Positions 31,301 to 40,085 of a stretch of 50,221 nt of DNA are shown piece after piece. The translations under genes and the position numbers were made by a program. The stretch is from an uncultured Oscillospiraceae bacterium. GTDB taxonomy: Bacteria; Bacillota; Clostridia; Oscillospirales; Oscillospiraceae. Within the stretch, counting starts at the first letter, position 1, and every line of letters starts with the position of its first letter. The stretch lies in contig CAJUQN010000016.1 in assembly GCA_910588625.1 (NCBI GenBank), positions 1-50,221 of the forward strand, given 5' to 3'. Under the pieces are notes generated by a model that was not told where the DNA came from, ran no database searches, and was given only the letters and a program-made list of their open reading frames with translations.

Positions 31301-34300
31301 ATGAGAAACTTGAAGAAGCTTCTCGCGCTCGTGCTTGCGATGGTGATGGCGTTCAGCCTGATGCTGACTGCCAACGCCGCCGTCAAGTATGACGACTACC
31401 AGGATAAGGACAGCATCACCGCCGAGTTCGACGAAGGCGTCCGGGTGCTGACCGGCCTGGAAGTTATGCAGGGCGACGAGAAGGGCTTCCGTCCCAGCGA
31501 CAAGATCACCCGCGCTGAGGCGGCGGCTGTGATCTACCGCGCCGTCACCGGCGACGTGACCGACCGGCAGACCGCGCTGTACAAGGACTATGGCACCTTC
31601 ACCGATGTGAAGTCCGACGACTGGTTCGCCGGCTATGTCGGCTACTGCCAGAACGCCGGGTACATCAAGGGCACCAGCCCCACCACCTTCCAGCCTTACG
31701 GACAGGTGACCGGGTATGAGGTCCTGGCCATGATCCTGCGCGCTGTGGGCTACGGCAAGAACAACGAGTTCACCGGCGGCTCCTGGCAGGTCAACGTGGC
31801 CGCCCTGGCCAAGCAGCTGGGCGTGACCCGCAACGTGGTCGCCGCTCACATGGACCAGACCCTGAACATGGCCGCTCCCCGTGAGGTCGTGGCTGATCTG
31901 ATCTTTATGACCATCGCCACCGTCCCCACCGTGACCTACACCCCCGCTCTGGCCTACAACGATAAGCAGGCCATCCTTAGCAACAAATTTAACCCCACCC
32001 TGGGCCAGCAGGTGTTCGGCCTGTACTGGGGTGAATGGACCTCCATTGACATGTGGGGCCGTCCCGGCTATAAGTGGTACAGCGGCGGCATCGACAGCGG
32101 CAGTGTTACTAGAACTAGCAACAGCGCTTCTTACGCCAAAGGCACTGCTTACGTGATCCCCGACAACCATCCCATTTATGCTAAAGACTCCGCTAAGGAT
32201 GAGGTTGTGGTCGCCACGATCGGCGCCAAGGCCACGAAGGAATACCAGGTCACCACGCTGGAGTGCGACGTGGCCCACGATCTGGAGATCAAGAACGAGG
32301 AGACCTTCGTGCTGTACGTCAACGGCGACCACAACCTGACTCGAAGCGGCATCCAGCCCGTGACCGAAACCTACAAGATCGTGGCTACCGACACCGTGAC
32401 CAAGGTGGGCGGCCAGGGCCGTTTGAGCGAGTTCTACTATAACGAGACCAGCCCCTGGGCGGGCGACCTTGCGGACCGCGTTGTCATGATCGACACCATG
32501 CTGGCCCAGGTGACCAACGTCACCCCCGTCAAGCTGGACGTTAACAACCATGTGATTACCCCCGCCAAGATGGAAGTCACCATCTATGACGGCGGCGTGA
32601 CCAACGCTCCCGCCGGCAACAACGGCAACTCCAAGCGGATCATCTCCAAGCCCTCCTCCTCCAAGGACAACTGGGAGTACGGCAAGGGCGACATGATCCT
32701 GATCCACGCCTATACCAACAAGGGCGCGCGCAACGAGACCCCCGTCAACAACACCAAGCTGGAGGCCGCCGCCTTTGAGACCGACCCCGTCATCGGCACC
32801 GACAGCCCCACCACCACTCTGAAGGAGGGTGACACCGTTAAGGTCGAGAAGAAGGCCGATTCCATTACCGGCAAGCAGACCACCGCTTACTGGAATGCCA
32901 ACAAGCACCAGATCGACGGCAAGGACTACAACGACCAGCTGGAGCTGTTCTTGGACCGCGCCAAGCAGGCTACCAACACCACCTTCACCTGGTGGATGGA
33001 CCTGTACGGCAACGTCATCGGCATCACTGACAGCCAGGCTACCTTCGGCGTCATCACCAGCATTTACGCCTCCATCAGCCAGGGCGAGGCCGATACCACC
33101 GGCCGCGTGAAGGCTATGGCCAACGTGAAGTACGCCGACGGCTCTACCGGTGTTGTGGCGATTGACAAGTTCCTGATGAGCACCACCGCCACCGCCGCCA
33201 ATGGTGTCGCTACTACTGCCGGCACCAAGTCCACCGACGAGAACGAGCAGCTGACCGCCAATAAGAGCACCGTGGAGCTGTGGCCGCGCTTCGAGAGCAC
33301 CGGCACCGCCGCTTACAACCCCGCTATGACCGTCAGCGTTCCCACCGTTAACATGAGCGCCAGCGACGACGCGCTGTACCAGGGCTTCCTGTACCTGGCT
33401 CCCAGCACCGTCACCAACAATGACGCCCACTTCAACAAGGCCGGGAAGTACCAGCAGGACTCCTACGGCATCCTGTATGACCACATGTTCCAGTTCGTGA
33501 TCGCCTCTGACAGCTCTGTTGTGGCCATCGAGGTGGCTGGTTCCACCGCTCCCGCCACGCCCAACCAGGGCCTGTACGCCGACAAGTACAACAACCTGGC
33601 TGGCAACACTGCGAACCAGAACGGCAAGATCTTCAAGAACCTGTCCTACATGGTGCTGAATAACGACAACGCTGCCGCCGGCGGCACCGCGGGCAGCATC
33701 AACACCGTGTACCTGGACAACGACACCCAGATCATGGTGTACAACGGCGGCACCGGCGTGTCCACCTACAACGGCGTGGGCGAGCTGCCCGGCGATGTGA
33801 CCCTGAGCCTCAACTCCGAGGTTGACTGGGCCGATACCGACGGCGACGGCCGTGCCAACTACGTGTACGTCCAGGGCGAGATCCCCGGCGTCGTGACCTA
33901 CAACCTGTTCTACAACAACGGCGGCGGCGCTCAGTGGGACGGCACCATCGGCACCATCTCCGGCTACCTGGACGGCAAGGCTGAGACCGTGACCTTCAAC
34001 AACTACAGCCTGTACAACACCGTCAACAACAGCAAGAACTACGACGCCCACCTGTTCGCCCTGCAGATCACCAACGGCATCGTGACCAACGTGATGCAGG
34101 CCGACAACGAGGCCAGCACCAATTGGGGCCAGTTGATCCTGGCGAACTATAACAGCGGCACCCCCGTGGACCAGACCGGCGTTCGGCTGAAGTTCGATAC
34201 CAGCACTACCGCCGCCCCGGGCAGTGTCGACAACATCAAGACCGTGGCGACCACCCCCGTGAACTTCAAGACCGGCTCCGCCAACGGCAACAGCTACACC

Positions 34301-35116
34301 GTGAGCACCGAGGCCGTGTACTGGCACGACAGCATTGATGTCAACGTAGCCAAGGGCCTGAGCAACGTGGCTTACGAGCGCGTGAGCCAGGGCCACAAGA
34401 TCGTGGTGTCCGGCGCGACTACCTTCGTGACTGGCGGCCCGAACACCGCTGGCGCCAACATCGAGTACTGGATCGCTCCCACCTGCGAAATCATCGGCGA
34501 GCTGGAATGGCTGAATATGCGCGAGTGCGATGTGACCATGGTCTATGAGGCCGGCAGCATCAACTCCGTGATCCAGCTCTACATCACCAGCGATCCCGAC
34601 GTGACGCCCGTCGATCCTGATGCGAATGTGGTCAAGGGCAACCGTCCTTATGGCAACTGCGTGTCCTATCCCGTCAATGGGTCTGGGCTGACCGCCGCCC
34701 TGAAGAGCGGTGTGCGCGACACCCTGCTGTTCTGCAGTGCTCTGTCCGATGACAACACCATGAACGGCAACTTGGGTGTCAACGGTGTGGCTCCCACCAG
34801 CCTGATCTACTTCCCGTTCACTGTTCAGGCGGGCACCGTGGCTACTCTGGAGATCCGTGACCAGAACGGCGACCTGGTGTACAGCGAGAACTCCAATACC
34901 CTGTCCAACAACGGGTTGAACAGCAGCGATTCCGGCGATGCCCACGCGTTCGTGATTAACTTCAAGAACGCTGCGTCCAACGCTGGCTACGCTCCTGGCC
35001 TGCCCCTGCTGATCACCAACGCCAAGGGTAATAGCATGACCTACACCTTCACCATCTACACCACCAACGCCTCCGGCAACGTGGTGCTGAGCACCGGCTC
35101 CTTCGGCATGAACTAA
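31301..35116 (+). CDS. Large SLH-domain surface (S-layer-like) protein
   Basis: A 1271-residue exported protein. The signal peptide is residues 1-26 (RNLKKLLALVLAMVMAFSLM, then TANA-A). Three N-terminal SLH repeats anchor it to cell-wall polymer: about 30-85 (with FRPSDKITRAEAAAVIYRAV), about 95-150 (FTDVKSDDWFAGYVGYCQNA) and a weaker one to about 210. The remaining thousand residues are Thr/Asn/Gly/Val-rich, beta-type, with no catalytic motif seen. Codon use is very uniform, as in highly expressed genes. ATG 31301 has AAGGAGG upstream; 50 codons further upstream in frame are AT-rich and lack a signal. A strong terminator follows. It is a good candidate for a main S-layer component. Confidence 0.9.
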   Translation: MRNLKKLLALVLAMVMAFSLMLTANAAVKYDDYQDKDSITAEFDEGVRVLTGLEVMQGDEKGFRPSDKITRAEAAAVIYRAVTGDVTDRQTALYKDYGTFTDVKSDDWFAGYVGYCQNAGYIKGTSPTTFQPYGQVTGYEVLAMILRAVGYGKNNEFTGGSWQVNVAALAKQLGVTRNVVAAHMDQTLNMAAPREVVADLIFMTIATVPTVTYTPALAYNDKQAILSNKFNPTLGQQVFGLYWGEWTSIDMWGRPGYKWYSGGIDSGSVTRTSNSASYAKGTAYVIPDNHPIYAKDSAKDEVVVATIGAKATKEYQVTTLECDVAHDLEIKNEETFVLYVNGDHNLTRSGIQPVTETYKIVATDTVTKVGGQGRLSEFYYNETSPWAGDLADRVVMIDTMLAQVTNVTPVKLDVNNHVITPAKMEVTIYDGGVTNAPAGNNGNSKRIISKPSSSKDNWEYGKGDMILIHAYTNKGARNETPVNNTKLEAAAFETDPVIGTDSPTTTLKEGDTVKVEKKADSITGKQTTAYWNANKHQIDGKDYNDQLELFLDRAKQATNTTFTWWMDLYGNVIGITDSQATFGVITSIYASISQGEADTTGRVKAMANVKYADGSTGVVAIDKFLMSTTATAANGVATTAGTKSTDENEQLTANKSTVELWPRFESTGTAAYNPAMTVSVPTVNMSASDDALYQGFLYLAPSTVTNNDAHFNKAGKYQQDSYGILYDHMFQFVIASDSSVVAIEVAGSTAPATPNQGLYADKYNNLAGNTANQNGKIFKNLSYMVLNNDNAAAGGTAGSINTVYLDNDTQIMVYNGGTGVSTYNGVGELPGDVTLSLNSEVDWADTDGDGRANYVYVQGEIPGVVTYNLFYNNGGGAQWDGTIGTISGYLDGKAETVTFNNYSLYNTVNNSKNYDAHLFALQITNGIVTNVMQADNEASTNWGQLILANYNSGTPVDQTGVRLKFDTSTTAAPGSVDNIKTVATTPVNFKTGSANGNSYTVSTEAVYWHDSIDVNVAKGLSNVAYERVSQGHKIVVSGATTFVTGGPNTAGANIEYWIAPTCEIIGELEWLNMRECDVTMVYEAGSINSVIQLYITSDPDVTPVDPDANVVKGNRPYGNCVSYPVNGSGLTAALKSGVRDTLLFCSALSDDNTMNGNLGVNGVAPTSLIYFPFTVQAGTVATLEIRDQNGDLVYSENSNTLSNNGLNSSDSGDAHAFVINFKNAASNAGYAPGLPLLITNAKGNSMTYTFTIYTTNASGNVVLSTGSFGMN

Positions 35117-35144
35117 TTCGTTCGTTTCACCGAGAGAACCAAAC

Positions 35145-35182
35145 AAAAAAGCCCCCCGGGAATTCCCGGGGGGACTTTTTTT
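35145..35182. terminator. Bidirectional terminator after the SLH gene
   Basis: CCCCCCGGGAATTCCCGGGGGG forms a long stem flanked by an A run on the left and a T run on the right. It serves the SLH gene and the converging small gene. Confidence 0.92.
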
Positions 35183-35186
35183 CGGC

Positions 35187-35546
35187 TCAGGAGAAGGCGA
35201 GGAAATAAAAGCTGCTGATGTTGCTTTTGAACCCATTTTCCGTCAGCGTTATGCCGCCGCTGCTGGCATAGGTGGCGTTTTCCACGTAGATGACGGGGCC
35301 ATACGAGCCGATCTGCTGGGTGATGACAGCCCGGGGATGGAAGCCCAGGTCGATGACGCCGGCGCCTTTGGTCCAAAGGCCGCAGGCGAACTTTTTGTCC
35401 TCCAGCACTGTGACGCGCTGGTCCATGCCCTCCAGGTGCTGGCTGACCACCTCCTCCAATTTCAGCGTGTTCTGGTTCAGCCCGTCCGGCAGGAACGGGT
35501 CGGACGACTCGATGAGATTTAATTTGTACTTGTCAGTTTGTTGCAT
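35187..35546 (-). CDS. Small phage-tail-like orphan protein
   Basis: A 119-residue protein. The N-terminus YKLNLIESSDPFLPDGLNQNTLKLEEVV resembles the leader of short tail or baseplate-associated proteins found in clostridial prophages (recognition by pattern, moderately sure). The C-terminal half is beta-rich with no motif. No other phage gene surrounds it, so it is an isolated, perhaps domesticated or decaying, copy. Its ribosome site GGGAGGG is buried in a perfect hairpin 4 nt before ATG. Confidence 0.6.
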   Translation of the reverse strand: MQQTDKYKLNLIESSDPFLPDGLNQNTLKLEEVVSQHLEGMDQRVTVLEDKKFACGLWTKGAGVIDLGFHPRAVITQQIGSYGPVIYVENATYASSGGITLTENGFKSNISSFYFLAFS

Positions 35547-35550
35547 TTTT

Positions 35551-35574
35551 TATCCCTCCCATAAGGGAGGGATA
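35551..35574 (-). promoter_or_regulatory. Hairpin hiding the ribosome site of the phage-like gene
   Basis: TATCCCTCCC (35551-35560) pairs perfectly with GGGAGGGATA (35565-35574) around a 4-nt loop. The Shine-Dalgarno GGGAGGG of the gene starting at 35546 lies inside the stem, which would restrain translation unless opened. Confidence 0.6.
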
Positions 35575-35818
35575 ACCGGGGCGGCGTTGCCTGCCTGAGG
35601 GCAACGCCAAACAAAAACTTTCCCAGGCGGCGGGGGAAAAGGCAACGTTGTACGGACTCGGGCGATACAAGGCAAAGAGGATGGTCCACAACTGCTGTAC
35701 TTGACTTCAAAGCATTAGACCGCTTCTGACGGAATCATCATAGAATTTTGCCGTTTTGCTATAGCGGTCCTTCCGCATTGCTGGTATAATGACACCAGCA
35801 TAGAAGGGGGAACGCAAT
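35575..35818. other. Intergenic stretch before the MFS gene
   Basis: It contains hairpin GGCGTTGCC/GGCAACGCC (about 35582-35608), then unrecognised sequence. At its right end there is an extended -10 box (TGG TATAAT, 35782-35790) lying inside inverted repeat TGCTGGT-N8-ACCAGCA (35779-35800). Confidence 0.45.
35779..35800 (+). promoter_or_regulatory. MFS promoter -10 with overlapping 7-bp dyad
   Basis: TGCTGGT at 35779-35785 and ACCAGCA at 35794-35800 flank and overlap TATAAT (35785-35790). It is a likely repressor operator controlling the transporter gene. Confidence 0.5.
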
Positions 35819-36997
35819 ATGGCACATCTGCTTTTGGCCGTGATCTATCTGTCTTTTATTAGTTTGGGCCTGCCCGACTCTTTGCTGGGCTCTGCCTGGC
35901 CGTCCATGTACAGGGGTTTTGACGTTCCAGTTTCCTACGCTGGGGTGATTTCCATGATTATCTCCGCCGGCACCGTGATCTCCAGCCTGCAAAGCGACCG
36001 GCTTAACCGGAAATTGGGGACGGGCCGGGTAACCGCCATCAGCGTGGGCATGACCGCCGCGGCACTGTTCGGCTTTTCCGTCAGCAGCTCCTTCTGGATG
36101 CTGTGCCTGTGGGCCATCCCATACGGCCTGGGGGCGGGCAGCGTGGATGCGGCGCTGAACAACTATGTGGCCCTCCACTACGCCAGCCGCCATATGAGCT
36201 GGCTCCATTGTATGTGGGGGCTGGGGGCCTCTGTCGGGCCTTACATCATGGGGGCTGCGCTGTCCGGTGGCGCGGGGTGGAATATGGGGTACCGGTATAT
36301 CTCCCTGCTCCAGATTGTGCTGACGGTGATCCTGGTGGTCGGCCTGCCCCTCTGGCAGATGCACAAGAGTGTGGAGGACGAAGAGGGTGAGCAAGCCGGA
36401 CCGCCGCTGACGCTGCCTCAGATTTTCCGCATCCCCGGCGCCAAGGCGGTGATGGGCGCTTTTTTCTGCTACTGTGCCCTGGAACAGACCACCATCCTCT
36501 GGGCCAGCAGCTACCTGAACCTGTGCAAGGACGTCCCGGCGGAAAGGGCGGCAGGGTACGCCGGGCTGTTCTTCATCGGCATCACCGTGGGTCGTGCCCT
36601 CAGCGGCTTCCTGACCATAAAGCTCAGCGACAGCCAGATGGTCCGGCTGGGCCAGGGCATTGCCGGGGCGGGTATTTTCATCATGCTGCTGCCCCTGCAC
36701 GAATATGCCGCTCTGGCGGGGCTGGCGCTCATCGGGCTGGGCTGCGCACCTATTTATCCCTGCGCCATCCATTCCACCCCGGATCACTTTGGTGCAGATA
36801 AGTCCCAGGCCATCATCGGCGTGCAGATGGCCAGCGCCTACGTGGGTATCTGCCTGATGCCGCCCCTGTTCGGGCTCATCGCCGCCCACATCAGCGCGGC
36901 GCTGCTGCCCGTGTATCTGCTGGCCATTCTGGCGGTGATGGTGGTCATGCACGAAGCTGTGCTGCGCCGGGGCGGGAAGGCGCCCGAGGCGCGATGA
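35819..36997 (+). CDS. MFS transporter
   Basis: A 392-residue integral membrane protein with about twelve hydrophobic helices. The first loop reads SLGLPDSLLGSAWPSMYRGFDVPVSYAG, followed by SDRLNRKLGTGRVTAIS, and GLGAGSVDAALNNYVALHY in helix 4/5, a pattern of the sugar (fucose-permease-like) MFS subgroup. The substrate cannot be deduced. The initial ATG has GGGGGAA 7 nt upstream. It is monocistronic between its own promoter and terminator. Confidence 0.88.
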   Translation: MAHLLLAVIYLSFISLGLPDSLLGSAWPSMYRGFDVPVSYAGVISMIISAGTVISSLQSDRLNRKLGTGRVTAISVGMTAAALFGFSVSSSFWMLCLWAIPYGLGAGSVDAALNNYVALHYASRHMSWLHCMWGLGASVGPYIMGAALSGGAGWNMGYRYISLLQIVLTVILVVGLPLWQMHKSVEDEEGEQAGPPLTLPQIFRIPGAKAVMGAFFCYCALEQTTILWASSYLNLCKDVPAERAAGYAGLFFIGITVGRALSGFLTIKLSDSQMVRLGQGIAGAGIFIMLLPLHEYAALAGLALIGLGCAPIYPCAIHSTPDHFGADKSQAIIGVQMASAYVGICLMPPLFGLIAAHISAALLPVYLLAILAVMVVMHEAVLRRGGKAPEAR

Positions 36998-37070
36998 ACG
37001 CCATGTCCCTGCCATCTCGGAAGGACACCGCCCAGAAAAAGGAGCGAAAATGACTCACACGAAGATAAAA

Positions 37071-37104
37071 GTAGGGCCGGGTTAGAATTCCCGGCCCTAC
37101 TTTT
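37071..37104 (+). terminator. Terminator after the MFS gene
   Basis: GTAGGGCCGGG (37071-37081) pairs perfectly with CCCGGCCCTAC (37090-37100), followed by TTTT. Confidence 0.88.
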
Positions 37105-37180
37105 CGTCCAAAATAAAATTCGCTTTCTTTTTGTTTGCCCTTGAAACAACGCCAAAATTTTTAGACCGAACATTAGTGAT

Positions 37181-37435
37181 TCAGCATTTGGCGAATCTTT
37201 CCCACATAAAACGATATTCTTCATATGAAATTCCCTCATTACGAGCCTCCATGATATCACGCAGGACGACGTCTTTCCCGGATTTCAGCCATTGGCCATA
37301 TTCGTAAGCGGTCATGCCTGAAAATTCATGGAGCTCTGTACCTGTCTCATTGTTGTGCCAGTATTCAATATAGTCGTGGATACCCCCTAGCAGAGCCTCA
37401 CCGGACAGGCAAGAATCGATATATTTTTTAAACAT
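37181..37435 (-). CDS. Small unknown protein with EYxxWL motif
   Basis: An 84-residue acidic soluble protein. Its middle reads HDYIEYWHNNETGTELHEF followed by GMTAYEYGQWLKSG, a pattern common in short clostridial and phage proteins of unknown role. ATG 37435 has AAAGGAGA 9 nt upstream; the in-frame ATG eight codons earlier lacks one. It stands alone. Confidence 0.65.
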   Translation of the reverse strand: MFKKYIDSCLSGEALLGGIHDYIEYWHNNETGTELHEFSGMTAYEYGQWLKSGKDVVLRDIMEARNEGISYEEYRFMWERFAKC

Positions 37436-37553
37436 GAAGCCGTCTCTCCTTTCTGTCACTCCTCTTTCGCGCTGCGCCCATCAGCTTGGAAACGGCATCG
37501 GCGCCAGATCATTATTAAGGGGCAAAGTGCACAGATTTCTAAGAATTACAATT

Positions 37554-37760
37554 CTAATTATAGCAGGAATCTCCATCCGGCGCAAGCACAGACACCGTTA
37601 CGCCAAAAAGTTCGGGAATATTATATGTGGCGGTCTGCCCCTGGCCGCTGTACTGGATCTGGGCCAACCCGCTCCAATCAGAGCAGTATGTGGTCTTCTC
37701 CGGCTCAACAGGCAGGACAAATCCCACCTCCGCATTACTGCCATCGCGGACGGCTCTTGG
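37554..37760 (-). pseudogene. C-terminal fragment of an unknown protein
   Basis: On the minus strand a frame reads AVRDGSNAEVGFVLPVEPEKT, then LAQIQYSGQGQTATYNIPELFGVTV and ends PDGDSCYN. It has the composition of a real beta-rich protein, but upstream the frame runs into unrelated GC-rich sequence and a terminator, with no start signal. I do not recognise the family; it is probably the tail of a deleted gene. Confidence 0.45.
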
Positions 37761-37809
37761 AGGGAGGCAGCCTCCCCGACCGCCGGCGGCACCATATACA
37801 GATTGGAAA

Positions 37810-37854
37810 GGAAAAAATGCTGCGGCGGCTTCAAAAAAATTTGAAGCCGCCGCA
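37810..37854 (-). terminator. Terminator of the FIST - chemoreceptor operon
   Basis: TGCGGCGGCTTCAAA (37821-37835) pairs perfectly with TTTGAAGCCGCCGCA (37840-37854). On the minus strand GCA and six T follow. Confidence 0.82.
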
Positions 37855-37908
37855 ATGACTGTAAACAGGGTAAGATGTTCGCTAATATGGTCCCGCGCCT
37901 CAAACTGC

Positions 37909-38850
37909 TCAGGTCCCGGCCTCAAACTCGCCCACAAGGGGCGGGATCTGGGAGATCATGTTGTCGATATCCTCAAACATGGCGCTTTTCGTGGTGCCCA
38001 GATTGCTGGCGGACTCAATGTGCTTGACGACCTCCTGATACTGCCCGTTGATCTTCTCAAAAAACTGCTGCAAGCTCTGCAACTCCTGCTGGGACACCTG
38101 GATGACGCCGGAAATCCCGGCCTGCACGGTTACCGCGCCCTCCGCTGCCGAGGTGATCTTCTCAAAGCTTCCCTCCGTCTGGGCCACGATGCCGGCGTTC
38201 TGGCCCAGGGTCTGCTGGGAGGCGGAGATGCTCTCGCTCAGCTCGTTGGCCCGACCCTCTACCTCGGTCACGCCGCTGTCCACCTCGCCTGCCAGCGACT
38301 TAATCTCCTCCGCCAGCTGCTTGACCTGGGCAGCCACCACCGCGAAGCTGCGGCCCTCAGCCCCGGCCCTGGCTGCCTCGATGGAGGCGTTGATAGCCAA
38401 AAGGTTGGTCTGCTCCGCGATGGACACGATCTTGCCCATGGACTGCTGGATGCCCCGGATGGCCGCCTCCAGCTGGGAAAAGGTTTCCGCCATAGTGTCG
38501 TAGGACTGCTGCACTTGGGCAGAGATCTGCTCCAGATCCGCCATCTGCCCTCTGGCCTCGGACACCGCCTGCCCGATCTCTCCCCGCACCTGGGTGAATT
38601 GCTCTGCCGTCTCATTGATGTTGGAAAAGGATTCTCCCAGATCCTGAAGCTTCGCCTGGAACAGTTCCCCCTCCCTCAGCACGCCGGTAAAGGAGGTGCC
38701 GATCAGGTTCAATTCCCCAAGGGAGGCAACCTCGTTCCTGACCAGCTCCTTCTGGTATTCCTTCAGGCTGCCTACCATATGCAGCACCGGGTAAAGGCTT
38801 TTTTTCTCCTGAACCTGGTCGGGCTTCCGGCTCTTTTTTCCCAAAAACAT
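37909..38850 (-). CDS. Soluble methyl-accepting chemotaxis-type protein
   Basis: A 313-residue protein with no membrane segment. Almost the whole length is heptad-like coiled coil. The conserved MCP signalling tip is present, VSIAEQTNLLAINASIEAARAG followed by EGRSFAVVAAQVKQLAEEIKSLA, which contacts CheA/CheW. There is no own sensor domain; the N-terminal 50 residues are short and charged. The gene lies 13 nt after the FIST gene, with AGGAGG before ATG 38850 (an earlier in-frame ATG overlaps that gene). The pair likely acts as sensor plus signalling module in the cytoplasm. Confidence 0.92.
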   Translation of the reverse strand: MFLGKKSRKPDQVQEKKSLYPVLHMVGSLKEYQKELVRNEVASLGELNLIGTSFTGVLREGELFQAKLQDLGESFSNINETAEQFTQVRGEIGQAVSEARGQMADLEQISAQVQQSYDTMAETFSQLEAAIRGIQQSMGKIVSIAEQTNLLAINASIEAARAGAEGRSFAVVAAQVKQLAEEIKSLAGEVDSGVTEVEGRANELSESISASQQTLGQNAGIVAQTEGSFEKITSAAEGAVTVQAGISGVIQVSQQELQSLQQFFEKINGQYQEVVKHIESASNLGTTKSAMFEDIDNMISQIPPLVGEFEAGT

Positions 38851-38863
38851 GGCTGCCCCTCCT

Positions 38864-39919
38864 TTATTCAAATACGACGCAGGTCATAGACTGGTTGACA
38901 AAGCGGTTGTTGTAGTGCTCGCCATACCCCACAAGCCCGGCATGGCTGCCCAGTGCCGCCATGTCCCGCAAATAGTCCTGCATATAGCCCTGTTCGGAGA
39001 ACAGCTTGTACCGGAACAGGCAGTTCACCGAGAAAATGGCGGACCGTCGGGGGAAGTCCCGGCAGATCTGGCGGATGGTGTTCTGCACAACGGCCCGGTA
39101 GTCCCCCAGTTCCAGCAGAATAAGCACGTCGGAGTCGTTCACCTGCCGGAAGCAGGCCAGGGCGCTGCCCTGGACCTCCTTGATGGAGATGATACAGGTG
39201 TCGTCCCCGTTCAGCTTTCCGAAGGGGTTTTGGAAGGTCCGGGTGAGGATTTCCTCGTCGGTGACGTGGAGGATGTCCTTATAAACCTGCTTGGCGCTCT
39301 TGCCGTTCAGCGTTCCCAGGATGTAGTTGGCCCGGTCTGTGTTGGCGGCGACAAAGCGATAGTCTCCCATCTGGTGGTAGATGTTCTCCTTATAGGTCTT
39401 GACCCGTCCATTCTGGTTGCGCACCAGGGCGTAGGCCACCGCGTCTTCGTAAACCCGGCCGTTGGCGGACACCTTTCCTTGGTCGCCGGTGCCCCCCACC
39501 AGGGAGATGCCCCGCTTGCGCAAAGCGGTGTTGATGGTGGTGAGCACGCAGGCGTCGTTGCCGGAGCAGAAGTCGATGCACACGGTATCCCGGTCGGACC
39601 CGCCCAGTGACTGCAAGTCCTTCTCCAGGCGCTGTATGTATTTGATGGGCATGGTGGACACCTGCTCCAGCACATTGGAGACGGCGGACACCCCGTCGGA
39701 AAAGGCGATGATACCCACGCCGTTTTCCACCACGCAGGTCTGATAGCTCATTCCAATACATCCGATGCTGGGCACCCCGGGAAAACGCTTTTCCAACGCC
39801 GCCACATGGTCCTCAAACTGGCCGCTGTTGGACATCAGCATAATAAACTGCGGACGGTAAAGGCCCTGTAACGCCTCGTCCAGGTTCCCCCGCTGGCTCA
39901 TACCGAAAAACTGCTTCAT
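38864..39919 (-). CDS. FIST-domain sensory protein
   Basis: A 351-residue cytoplasmic protein of the FIST family (FIST N plus FIST C domains), thought to bind small ligands such as amino acids. Recognisable: FPGVPSIGCIGMSYQTCVVENGVGIIAFSD, split around residues 45-75, then ISLVGGTGDQGKVSANGRVYEDAVAYALV, and C-terminal ALACFRQVNDSDVLILLELGD with FSVNCLFRYKLFSEQG. No membrane segment or output domain. AAGGAGG is 6 nt before ATG. It heads a two-gene operon with a soluble chemoreceptor-type protein. Confidence 0.88.
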   Translation of the reverse strand: MKQFFGMSQRGNLDEALQGLYRPQFIMLMSNSGQFEDHVAALEKRFPGVPSIGCIGMSYQTCVVENGVGIIAFSDGVSAVSNVLEQVSTMPIKYIQRLEKDLQSLGGSDRDTVCIDFCSGNDACVLTTINTALRKRGISLVGGTGDQGKVSANGRVYEDAVAYALVRNQNGRVKTYKENIYHQMGDYRFVAANTDRANYILGTLNGKSAKQVYKDILHVTDEEILTRTFQNPFGKLNGDDTCIISIKEVQGSALACFRQVNDSDVLILLELGDYRAVVQNTIRQICRDFPRRSAIFSVNCLFRYKLFSEQGYMQDYLRDMAALGSHAGLVGYGEHYNNRFVNQSMTCVVFE

Positions 39920-39950
39920 TCTGCCGCCTCCTTATATATCCTATCGAGTC

Positions 39951-39979
39951 ATTATACGGGAAATCCGCCCCTGTGTCAA
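39951..39979 (-). promoter_or_regulatory. Consensus promoter of the FIST operon
   Basis: Right to left, TTGACA (39974-39979) and TATAAT (39951-39956) are 17 nt apart: a perfect sigma-A consensus, not the sigma-D type usual for chemotaxis genes. Confidence 0.9.
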
Positions 39980-40017
39980 TATGAATGCGCCGGACCGGGA
40001 CAGTCAAAAGAGCGCGG

Positions 40018-40064
40018 CCGGGGCATTGGGGACCATGCAAAACGGATTGCCCCAAATACCCCGG
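40018..40064 (-). terminator. Hairpin after the solute-binding protein gene
   Basis: CCGGGGTATTTGGGG and CCCCAATGCCCCGG (minus strand) form a long stem between the binding-protein gene and the FIST promoter. No clear U run. Confidence 0.5.
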
Positions 40065-40085
40065 CAAGTGAAAAAGCCGTTCCGA

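Larger units (their letters stand above)
37436..37908. other. Stretch without intact gene
   Basis: It holds a fragment of a lost gene (37554-37760, minus strand) and the long terminator hairpin 37821-37854; nothing else is recognised. Confidence 0.5.

Noticed and set aside
31238..35236. A 1332-codon open frame antisense to the SLH protein gene
   Set aside because: It is the mirror of the uniform codon use of the SLH gene, rich in G, V, H and D without any domain, lacks a ribosome site, and crosses a strong terminator. The plus-strand gene has a signal peptide, SLH repeats and a good start.
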